A stretch of DNA of 12,479 nt from Sanchytrium tribonematis. Taxonomy: Eukaryota > Sanchytriomycota > Sanchytriomycetes > Sanchytriales > Sanchytriaceae. Positions 1 to 5,819 of the stretch are shown here, one piece after another. The stretch lies in the NCBI GenBank assembly GCA_018985235.1, contig JADGIG010000215.1, positions 1-12,479 of the forward strand. Reading direction: 5' to 3'. How positions within the stretch are numbered: position 1 is the first letter of the stretch; every line of letters starts with the position of its first letter. A model generated the notes under the pieces. The model was given only the letters and a program-made list of their open reading frames with translations, was not told the DNA's origin and ran no database searches. Made by a program: the position numbers and the translations under genes.

Positions 1-1035
1 TTTCTTCCACTTTCGTGGTCTCCAGTGACCAGGAAGATTCTTATACGTGGAATTTGGCAACGGAGTGTGTCCTGCAATAGGAAAGGCATGAGGAGAGAAC
101 TGCTTGATATCATATCCATCTGTAGGCAAAATAGATGGCGAGCTCGACTTTCTTAACGGCAATTTTGGAGCGATCAATGAGGATCTAGAATTACTGACAT
201 TGTTTAATTCTAAGGAAGTACTACTCATCATTCTTTGCAAATCTTGGCCGGTTGTCTTCTTTAAAGAAGTTTTTAGCCAATCTTCATATAGTCGCTCTAA
301 AGCTACGATCGCGTTGTACCTGCGCTTAATAATTTTCAGTAAGGAGCTAAAGTTTCTAAATACTATGACTTGATCAACTTCACCAATGTTGATACTGTTG
401 AAAAATTGATTGAGGTAAGGACCAGATCTCATCGCATGCGGAATGCCTTGAACCAAAATACTCCTGGAATTGACATAATTTCGTTTTGCTGACAACATTA
501 AATGTTTTTGTCGAAATTCAATGAACATAGAGTTAACTTTAAATATAAAAAAATAAAGAGAGAAAGATATTGCATAAAAATAAGTAAAGTGTGCATACCA
601 AGCGTTTGAATCGTCAGGGATTTGTTCGGGCGTCGTGTAAAATTCGTTTTGCTTTTTGGACTCCTCGCTCGCAAAGTAGTTGTGCACAAATAGCAACGGC
701 ACACTTGCAAATATGGTCCAAAAAATACAAAGTCGACCTGCAAGGCTCAATACTTTAATGAGACAAAACGCATCTAGACCAACAGATTCAAGAAATACCT
801 CGTCGGGAATATCGATTATATCTGTGAACCATCTCCAGCCAGGTGATAGTAGTGGAAGTGTATTTTTGACATGCTCAATTCCAAATTCTTTTCTTGGTGA
901 GTAGAAATTTTTTAATTTTTCCCTAAAAGCACTGAAAAAACCGATTAAAATTATAAACGCTAGGAGCCAGATTAAATTGTTTTTGATGGAATCAAGAGTA
1001 TTTAACGGAATTGTAGTTGCAGCGGAATCGGTCAT
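1..1035 (-). CDS. CSC1/OSCA/TMEM63-family calcium-permeable cation channel, N-terminal part (3' end off the left edge)
   Basis: The frame is open from the ATG at 1035 to the window edge (345 codons, no stop), so the gene continues leftward. The family forms osmotically or mechanically gated cation channels in plasma or internal membranes. Visible parts: an N-terminal membrane helix at about residues 20-38 (NNLIWLLAFIILIGFF), then the family-typical stretch GWRWFTDIIDIPDEVFLESVGLDAF at about 66-90, split here as GWRWF, DEVFLESVGLDAF. Further helices lie at about 91-117 and 146-166. The cytosolic domain then starts with an RSILVQGIP motif (191-199), the family's 'tvlVtniP' element, and a LERLYEDW segment at 246-253. 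A Ser-rich insert (about 258-335) precedes an RP-K motif at 339-342. The next Met is far downstream, so the start is firm. The pore-forming C-terminal helices lie outside the window. The ATG is 10 bp from the divergent ATG of the next gene. Confidence 0.85.
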   Translation of the reverse strand, partial: MTDSAATTIPLNTLDSIKNNLIWLLAFIILIGFFSAFREKLKNFYSPRKEFGIEHVKNTLPLLSPGWRWFTDIIDIPDEVFLESVGLDAFCLIKVLSLAGRLCIFWTIFASVPLLFVHNYFASEESKKQNEFYTTPEQIPDDSNAWYAHFTYFYAISFSLYFFIFKVNSMFIEFRQKHLMLSAKRNYVNSRSILVQGIPHAMRSGPYLNQFFNSINIGEVDQVIVFRNFSSLLKIIKRRYNAIVALERLYEDWLKTSLKKTTGQDLQRMMSSTSLELNNVSNSRSSLIAPKLPLRKSSSPSILPTDGYDIKQFSPHAFPIAGHTPLPNSTYKNLPGHWRPRKWKK

Positions 1036-1045
1036 TTAAATTACT

Positions 1046-1339
1046 ATGGATCCGGTTTGGGAGGAGAATTTGAGGGATTTGCTTGCAACAAATAGCTACT
1101 TATTGGATAGACATGAGGATTTTATAAACAGACAATCTCAAATGGAACCCACACTAGATGTAAACCAAATGTTGATGGATACATTGATGGTAAAGCCGAT
1201 AAAAAAAATTGTGCCAAAGGCTGCCTCTAAAAGAAATACAGTTATTAAAGACGAGGAAGTTGATTTACCTAGTAATAAAGATATTCTCGAAATGATGAAA
1301 CCGCTGAAAGATTTGATAGCAATTAGGAAGCTGAAATAA
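1046..1339 (+). CDS. Small hypothetical protein, 97 residues
   Basis: I do not recognise this protein. It is a charged, soluble-looking polypeptide with no signal peptide or membrane segment. The N-terminal 35 residues look helical and acidic (MDPVWEENLRDLL start). The middle is basic (VKPIKKIVPKAASKR, about 49-63), followed by an acidic patch (IKDEEVDLPSNKD), and the C-terminus is basic (LIAIRKLK). It could be a small subunit of a larger complex or a rapidly diverging protein. Support for it being real: it fills the gap between two recognised genes, has an in-frame ATG, ends with TAA inside an AATAAA hexamer, and the opposite frame makes no sensible protein. The start lies only 10 bp from the divergent channel start, so promoters or 5' leaders must overlap the neighbouring coding sequence. 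An N-terminal shift to the Met at 1142 cannot be excluded. Confidence 0.6.
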   Translation: MDPVWEENLRDLLATNSYLLDRHEDFINRQSQMEPTLDVNQMLMDTLMVKPIKKIVPKAASKRNTVIKDEEVDLPSNKDILEMMKPLKDLIAIRKLK

Positions 1340-1340
1340 A
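1335..1340 (+). terminator. AATAAA polyadenylation-signal-like hexamer containing the stop codon of the 97-residue gene
   Basis: The hexamer AATAAA spans the TAA stop (1337-1339). The sequence is seen directly; its function as a poly(A) signal is inferred from the eukaryotic consensus and from the same arrangement at two other genes in the window. Confidence 0.35.
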
Positions 1341-1370
1341 AATTATACAATTGTTGAAAAAAATTCTTGG

Positions 1371-1398
1371 TTTTCTACTTTCCTCCGGCTTTCTCCTT
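1371..1398 (+). promoter_or_regulatory. Pyrimidine-rich leader directly upstream of the eEF1B-gamma start
   Basis: Within 28 nt just before the ATG, all but three bases are C or T (exceptions: A at 1376 and GG at 1387-1388). No other start in this window has such a tract. Vertebrate translation-factor mRNAs carry 5' terminal oligopyrimidine tracts for TOR-linked control, and pyrimidine-rich promoter stretches are common in highly expressed fungal genes. Which of these applies here is inference; the transcription start is not visible. Confidence 0.35.
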
Positions 1399-1401
1399 GA
1401 A

Positions 1402-2646
1402 ATGTCATCTATTGGAACTCTTTACGCCTGGCCGCATGACCCTAGACAACAGAAAGCAAGTATTACTGCCGAGTATTGCAACAAGCATATCAAGGTTGTA
1501 CAAGATAGTCATTTTGACAAAAGCAGTGAATTTAGCAAAACATTCACAAAAGGAACCAAAGTTCCTGCATTCTATGACAGCGTTCAAAAAGTCAACGTGA
1601 TGGAAAGTACCGGTATTGCTTATCATATTGCCAAGTTCTACGATCAAACCAACAAATTATTGGGCAACACTAAGTTGGAAGAATCCACAATTGCTCAATG
1701 GTTATTTTATTCTGATACAAATGTTTGGGCAGCCTCTTTTGGTATCGCCACCATGTATTACGGATATAACCCACATGACAAGAAGAAAGAAGAAGAATTA
1801 CTAACAAAATTGAAGAGTAATCTTGTCTACTTGGATAAGTATCTTTTACATAATACTTACTTGGGATCTGAAAATATTTCTTTGGCAGACATCGTAATGA
1901 CAGGCTCATTGGCATGGGCATTTGCTCAATATCTAGAGGAGAAAGACCGACGAGAATATGCAAATGTTATGAGATGGTTTAATACTTGTATTAATCAACC
2001 TCAATTCAAGAAGTATTATCCGGAATATAAACTTTGTGAAAAAAGAGCTGCCGTGTCAAAGCAACCACCACAAGCTCCAAAATCTGAAGCAAAAGATTCC
2101 AAGAAGAGTGTCAAACCTACGGCTAAACCTGCAGCGAAAATTGAAGAGGCTCCAAAGAAGGAAGAAAAAAAGAAGCACCCTTGTGAAGAGCTTCCTCCTA
2201 CCTCTATGAATTTGGATGCCTGGAAACGAGAATACTCTAACAATGATACACGCCCGGTAGCTTTGAAATGGTTTTGGGATAATTTTGATTCTCAAGGTTA
2301 CAGTGTTTGGCATGTCACCTATAAGTACAATGATGAATTAACTATGACGTTTATGTCCTCCAATTTAGTTGGTGGATTTTACCAAAGAATCGAGCGAGCA
2401 AGAAAGTACGCATTTGGAACCATGCTGGTTTTAGGTGAAAACAATAACAATCAGATTGAAGGATTTTTTGTGTGCAGAGGACAAGAAATTGTACCTGAAA
2501 TTGTCGATGCTGCTGACTTTCCTAGTTATGAATTTACTAAAATCAATGTGTTGGACAAGAAATGGAAAACTAAATTCGAAGACTTTTTGGCTTGGGATGG
2601 TCATTTAGACGGCAAAAAGTTTGCTGATGGTAAAATTTTCAAGTAA
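1402..2646 (+). CDS. EEF1G: Translation elongation factor 1 subunit gamma (eEF1B-gamma)
   Basis: This is the structural subunit of the eEF1B nucleotide-exchange complex that recharges eEF1A with GTP during cytosolic translation. The 414-residue product matches the family's usual length (about 410-440). Domains in order: thioredoxin-like GST N-domain (about 1-75, opening MSSIGTLYAWP, with VPAFYDS at the cis-proline position and an ES pair near residue 70); alpha-helical GST C-domain (about 80-205, with LADIVMTGSLAWAF); Lys/Pro/Ala-rich linker (about 215-260); conserved eEF1-gamma C-terminal domain (about 262-414) with WFWDNFD, GYSVWHVTYKYN, FMSSNLVGGFYQR, RKYAFGTMLVLGENN and a final KKFADGKIFK. 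The frame extends upstream to a TTG at 1351, but homology begins exactly at the ATG at 1402, so that start is used. The convergent Prp17 stop is 14 bp away. A strongly expressed housekeeping gene; no truncation or unusual residues seen. Confidence 0.97.
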   Translation: MSSIGTLYAWPHDPRQQKASITAEYCNKHIKVVQDSHFDKSSEFSKTFTKGTKVPAFYDSVQKVNVMESTGIAYHIAKFYDQTNKLLGNTKLEESTIAQWLFYSDTNVWAASFGIATMYYGYNPHDKKKEEELLTKLKSNLVYLDKYLLHNTYLGSENISLADIVMTGSLAWAFAQYLEEKDRREYANVMRWFNTCINQPQFKKYYPEYKLCEKRAAVSKQPPQAPKSEAKDSKKSVKPTAKPAAKIEEAPKKEEKKKHPCEELPPTSMNLDAWKREYSNNDTRPVALKWFWDNFDSQGYSVWHVTYKYNDELTMTFMSSNLVGGFYQRIERARKYAFGTMLVLGENNNNQIEGFFVCRGQEIVPEIVDAADFPSYEFTKINVLDKKWKTKFEDFLAWDGHLDGKKFADGKIFK

Positions 2647-2660
2647 ATAGTACCGTTACA

Positions 2661-3851
2661 TTACTCCCACAATTTTAAAGTCTTATCCCAACTAGCAGTC
2701 AAAACTTTTGAGGACTCTTGAGGGTGCCATGCACAATCCATGACAACGTCATTGTGTTGCTTCAATTGCGATACTACTTTTTGTGTCTTCCAGCTCCAAA
2801 AGAATAATTTGCCATGAGAATCGCCACTCAATATAAATTTTCCATCCGGCGAAACATTAATGTTGCAGCCATAACCTGCAATATCGTGGCCAGAAAATAC
2901 TCTCTTTTTGGAAATTCTAAATTTATCTTTAGTGCCATAAACTAAAATATTATTTGAGAATGATTGGCACAACATCCAATTACCTTCAGGATGCACAACG
3001 ATGTTCGAAATCGAATTCAAGCCTGGCTCACTTTGATACGAAATTGCCAATGGAACATCGAATTCAAAAACCCTCATTGTTTTGTCGTCTGCAGAAGACA
3101 CAAATCGATTACCTTCATCCAAGAAAGTTAAAGAATTAATTTGTCCCTTGTGTTCTGCGTATGTATGAATAATTTCATTTGCTCGAACATCAATTTGATA
3201 AATTTTCCTATCACTACATCCAACAAGTAATAGGTTTTCTTTTTGTGGATGGAACTTAGCTACGTAGGGAATGCGATCAATTGTCCACGTAAAAATAGAT
3301 TTTTCTTTCGAAATATCAAATATTTTGACATACTTATCAAAGGAAGCGCTTACAATCTTATTTCCAGTGTGACTCCAATTTACATCTCGGACTCCCTTAT
3401 TGTGACCAGCAATTGTAATGAGACATTGTCTTTCTTTATATATTTCCCATAATTTAATAGTACAATCCATCGATGCAGAAGCAAATATATGACCATAGTT
3501 TGGGATAAATCTAGAGCAATTTACACCTTTCTTGTGACCTTTATAAGTAAATATACATTTTCTAGGCAATGTGCAAACTTGTTCATTTCCCACAGGTTTG
3601 AAATGATATTCCGATTTAGGCAGTTCAAGAACTGGTACATCGAAATGCTTTATATACTGTTCACTACCAGGTGTTATGTTTTGCTTTGATACTTGGACTT
3701 TCTCTGATTTAATGGTGTCAATCATAATCTCCTGTTCGATTTCTCGTTTCTTGTTGCGTTGCATAAGATTATACAGCTTGGGATTCATATTTACAAATTG
3801 ATTACTTTGCTGTTGCTCTTCTTCTGAACTTGAGTAACCAACGATATTCAT
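2661..3851 (-). CDS. PRP17: Pre-mRNA splicing factor Prp17/Cdc40, WD40 protein
   Basis: This nuclear WD40 protein joins the spliceosome for the second catalytic step. The 396-residue product has a short N-terminal region (about 1-100) opening NIVGYSSSEEE, then a seven-repeat WD40 propeller (about 100-396). Characteristic stretches: YKGHKKGVNCSRFIP, SASMDCTIKLWE, AGHNKGVRDVNW, ASFDKYVKIFD, SSADDKTMRVFEFDVP, FSGHDIAGYGCNINVSPDGKF, LSGDSHGKLFFWSWKTQK and a terminal TASWDKTLKLWE. The DVP and GHxxAGY signatures separate Prp17 from generic WD40 proteins. The start is the ATG at 3851; a TTG one codon upstream is not needed. Animal and many fungal orthologues have N-terminal regions more than 100 residues longer, so this one is shortened. 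Presence of a second-step factor implies that the organism splices introns, although none is evident in this window. Confidence 0.93.
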   Translation of the reverse strand: MNIVGYSSSEEEQQQSNQFVNMNPKLYNLMQRNKKREIEQEIMIDTIKSEKVQVSKQNITPGSEQYIKHFDVPVLELPKSEYHFKPVGNEQVCTLPRKCIFTYKGHKKGVNCSRFIPNYGHIFASASMDCTIKLWEIYKERQCLITIAGHNKGVRDVNWSHTGNKIVSASFDKYVKIFDISKEKSIFTWTIDRIPYVAKFHPQKENLLLVGCSDRKIYQIDVRANEIIHTYAEHKGQINSLTFLDEGNRFVSSADDKTMRVFEFDVPLAISYQSEPGLNSISNIVVHPEGNWMLCQSFSNNILVYGTKDKFRISKKRVFSGHDIAGYGCNINVSPDGKFILSGDSHGKLFFWSWKTQKVVSQLKQHNDVVMDCAWHPQESSKVLTASWDKTLKLWE

Positions 3852-3887
3852 CAATCAAAATAATAACAAACAAGTGGGGAAATAGTA

Positions 3888-4730
3888 ATGAATGTAGAGG
3901 CTCATCGAAGCAAATGCTTGCAAGACGATGACGAAGAAGTAATTCTGTCGACATCTGCTGTGACACAGTATATTTCCGAATGCTACTTACTGGTGCTGCG
4001 ATCTCTAATTGTAGTTTTACAAACTCAAATTATTGGATATATCGAATTGCAACTAGTAGCTCGAAAAAATGGGTGGAGACCAAGACTTGGAGATTTAAAT
4101 CTCTGCAATTTCAATCCTTATTTCTATATACATCGACTACAAACCAGTGAATTGTTAGACTTGAGGCTGGAATTGGTAAATATAGAAACGACAGTGGGAA
4201 ATTTGATCGTTTTAATAGGTGCTTTTATATGGAATACATATAGATTTTACAAATATAAATATTTGCAAAAGAGCAAAATTATCCAAACATTATCCTACAT
4301 GACGGACGAGGATCAGATTCAGCAAATTTGTAAACAGATGTATATTCTTTCTTTAAATTCATCATGTAATGATCAATTAAAAGTGCTGTCCACGCAATTA
4401 TTCAAGGATTTGAATACCATTCAATTAAGAGACAAAAAGGACGAAGCGAAAGAATTACACGATATTTGTATTAGTGAATTAAATAGAAGTTTTCCCGAGT
4501 ATTTTGAAAGCTTAATTGATGTACCTGAGTCAATTGAAAGCCCATTGACAGATATAGAGTTGGACTTTACAATAGAATATAAAGATAAAGAAACACAGAA
4601 GGTTAACCATACTGCATTTATGTATAGTATGCTTCAGAATCAAAACATATTTGCAGAATTGACAAATGATTTATTGAAATCAACTAATGCCAACATAAAC
4701 CCTCCCGTCAACTGCATCAAGCCAACCTAG
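3888..4730 (+). CDS. Hypothetical protein with hydrophobic segments, 280 residues (remote Pex3-like resemblance)
   Basis: Not recognised with confidence. A hydrophobic stretch lies at about residues 30-57 (ECYLLVLRSLIVVLQ, then IIGYIELQLV). A better membrane-helix candidate is at about 101-117 (TVGNLIVLIGAFIWN), followed by a basic/aromatic cluster YRFYKYKYLQKSK typical of a cytosolic flank. The remaining 150 residues look soluble and helical. By eye, the first hydrophobic segment followed by helices, and the C-terminal third, recall the central and C-terminal parts of the peroxisome-biogenesis receptor Pex3. The N-terminal anchor of Pex3 is missing, however, and the match is weak. The ATG lies 36 bp from the divergent Prp17 ATG. 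The last 16 codons plus the stop overlap the antisense 3' end of SNF8, so the tail INPPVNCIKPT is constrained by the conserved end of that gene. The long single frame supports a real gene. Confidence 0.65.
   Translation: MNVEAHRSKCLQDDDEEVILSTSAVTQYISECYLLVLRSLIVVLQTQIIGYIELQLVARKNGWRPRLGDLNLCNFNPYFYIHRLQTSELLDLRLELVNIETTVGNLIVLIGAFIWNTYRFYKYKYLQKSKIIQTLSYMTDEDQIQQICKQMYILSLNSSCNDQLKVLSTQLFKDLNTIQLRDKKDEAKELHDICISELNRSFPEYFESLIDVPESIESPLTDIELDFTIEYKDKETQKVNHTAFMYSMLQNQNIFAELTNDLLKSTNANINPPVNCIKPT
4670..4675 (-). terminator. AATAAA poly(A)-signal-like hexamer 4 nt after the SNF8 stop
   Basis: On the minus strand the SNF8 stop TGA (4682-4680) is followed by TTTC and then AATAAA. The hexamer lies wholly inside the coding sequence of the convergent hypothetical gene. 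If used, SNF8 mRNA 3' ends form within its neighbour and the two transcripts are complementary at their 3' ends. Function is inferred from the consensus. Confidence 0.4.
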
Positions 4731-5327
4731 ACCACTTCTTATCAATTCTTCCAAGTAAGTTTGAGCAAGAAGTTCACTCAAATTAAAATATTCCTTAATC
4801 TCGCTCAGATTCCATGATTTTTTGACCAGTAATTGAACATGGTCCAGTGAAATGGTACAGAAGTATTCCTTTTCCTGGATAATTATGGTATTTATGTCTC
4901 CCAAGGGCTTTAATGATTTTATACATTGGTCGACATCTTTTAGGCTTATATCTTGTTTAGTTAATTCGGAAAGTTGCCTCGCCAATTCGCTTTTCTCAAT
5001 CACTTGGTGTTCCTTAAGTTGTTGAATTAAAAGTACTGAAAGTTGTAAATAAAAATTCCCAATAGTCCGATGAAATGCATTTTTCTTGGCTAAAATATTA
5101 ATGTTGAATTTGTTACATATTAAAGTCATTTTAGCTCTAAGTTCAGGATTTTTAGCAATCTCATTGTAATGTTTATTTGCAAAATCTTCAAGCTGAATTT
5201 CAAATTCAGAAAAAGCTTGTTCCAAATCTTCCTTTTCTTTCGTCTGAATAACAGTACCTTGTTCCGCATAAACGGCCCTGACTTTTTGTTGAGACTGCAA
5301 TCCAGAAATACCAACCCCTCGTCTCAT
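4680..5327 (-). CDS. SNF8: ESCRT-II complex subunit Snf8/Vps22 (EAP30)
   Basis: Snf8 (Vps22) pairs with Vps36 and two Vps25 copies in ESCRT-II, which sorts ubiquitinated cargo into multivesicular bodies on endosomes. The 215-residue product opens with the family signature RRGVGISGLQ, then a long helical region (about 15-60, with ANKHYNEIAKNPELRAKM resembling the family's FASKH..EIRKNPEFR element). The core NFYLQLSVLLIQ, at about 91-102, matches the 'GDFYYELgvqiie' helix. Tandem winged-helix domains follow, including IKSLKPLGD (about 136-144) and LSEIKEYFNLSELLAQTYLEELI. It ends GLGWLDAVDGRVY, matching the family's 'GLAWLD' end. It is shorter than the human protein (258 residues), mostly at the C-terminus. 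The conserved N-terminus fixes the start. The ATG lies 3 nt after the stop of Sec3 on the same strand, so its promoter or leader must sit inside Sec3, or both are cotranscribed. Confidence 0.93.
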   Translation of the reverse strand: MRRGVGISGLQSQQKVRAVYAEQGTVIQTKEKEDLEQAFSEFEIQLEDFANKHYNEIAKNPELRAKMTLICNKFNINILAKKNAFHRTIGNFYLQLSVLLIQQLKEHQVIEKSELARQLSELTKQDISLKDVDQCIKSLKPLGDINTIIIQEKEYFCTISLDHVQLLVKKSWNLSEIKEYFNLSELLAQTYLEELIRSGLGWLDAVDGRVYVGIS

Positions 5328-5330
5328 AAC

Positions 5331-5819
5331 TTACACTCTTGCCATGTCAGAAATAACTTGAAGCACATCTGGTATTCCAAATTCAATATCAATCCCACTA
5401 TTAGGATAGCATTCCACTAAATTTTTGCTTATTCTTTCATGTTGAAAAAGAATGCCTTCTTGAAAACTTCTCCAAACCACTTGAAGTAACAATCCATGCT
5501 CACTAAATTGTTTTTCAACTTTTTTGTAAATACTTTCAACAGCTTTTTTAAACTCTTTTAAAGAAAAAGAATTTAAAATTCTTTTGGCTTGAGGCTTACT
5601 AAACTCTGCCTGATAGGACAATTCATGTGGTGGACAGTTGAGTTTTGCTGCCTCTAATTTATCAAAAAATTCAAAAAGTTTTCCAAAACTCTTTTTCAAC
5701 ATACTTTGAACATATTGGTCTAATGATTTGGAATAGATTCCATGAGAAATTTTTGTAAAATTGTCCAATGTTTGTATTTTTTTCGAATATGGCCTCAAAG
5801 TTGAATGAAGCTCATGCAT
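5331..5819 (-). CDS. SEC3: Exocyst subunit Sec3/EXOC1, C-terminal segment in the second frame
   Basis: This 162-codon frame encodes the conserved C-terminal end of Sec3: YSKSLDQYVQSML, SFGKLFEFFDKLEA (family 'plgkLleFFegvE'), ELSYQAEFSKPQAKRIL (family 'EVsYQ.aFsk..lkk'), VEKQFSEHGLLLQVVWRSFQE, NLVECYPNSGIDIEFGI and a terminal DVLQVISDMARV. It directly continues the upstream Sec3 frame in family order, with no residues obviously missing, but lies in the +1 frame relative to it. Its first in-frame ATG (5819-5817) overlaps the TGA of the upstream frame by 8 nt. The ATG may be incidental: the frame is open for 24 nt further upstream. Either both parts form one product of about 845-850 residues (through an indel in the data, frameshifting or splicing), or two polypeptides are made. 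The stop lies 3 nt from the SNF8 start. Confidence 0.85.
   Translation of the reverse strand: MHELHSTLRPYSKKIQTLDNFTKISHGIYSKSLDQYVQSMLKKSFGKLFEFFDKLEAAKLNCPPHELSYQAEFSKPQAKRILNSFSLKEFKKAVESIYKKVEKQFSEHGLLLQVVWRSFQEGILFQHERISKNLVECYPNSGIDIEFGIPDVLQVISDMARV

Noticed and set aside
1351-1401. Upstream extension of eEF1B-gamma from a TTG at 1351, giving a hydrophobic signal-like N-terminus.
   Set aside because: Homology starts exactly at the ATG at 1402; eEF1B-gamma is cytosolic and has no leader peptide.
5126-5314. A 62-codon minus-strand frame overlapping SNF8.
   Set aside because: It is a shadow frame of the strongly conserved SNF8 gene, with a Lys/Leu/Phe-biased product and no independent support.
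5291-5334. A 40-nt intron-like stretch on the minus strand from GTAAGT (spanning the Sec3 stop) to TTGCAG inside the SNF8 start region.
   Set aside because: Splicing it would remove the conserved Snf8 N-terminus (RRGVG...) and join Sec3 to a non-homologous frame, while Sec3 already ends where its family ends. Treated as a chance match.
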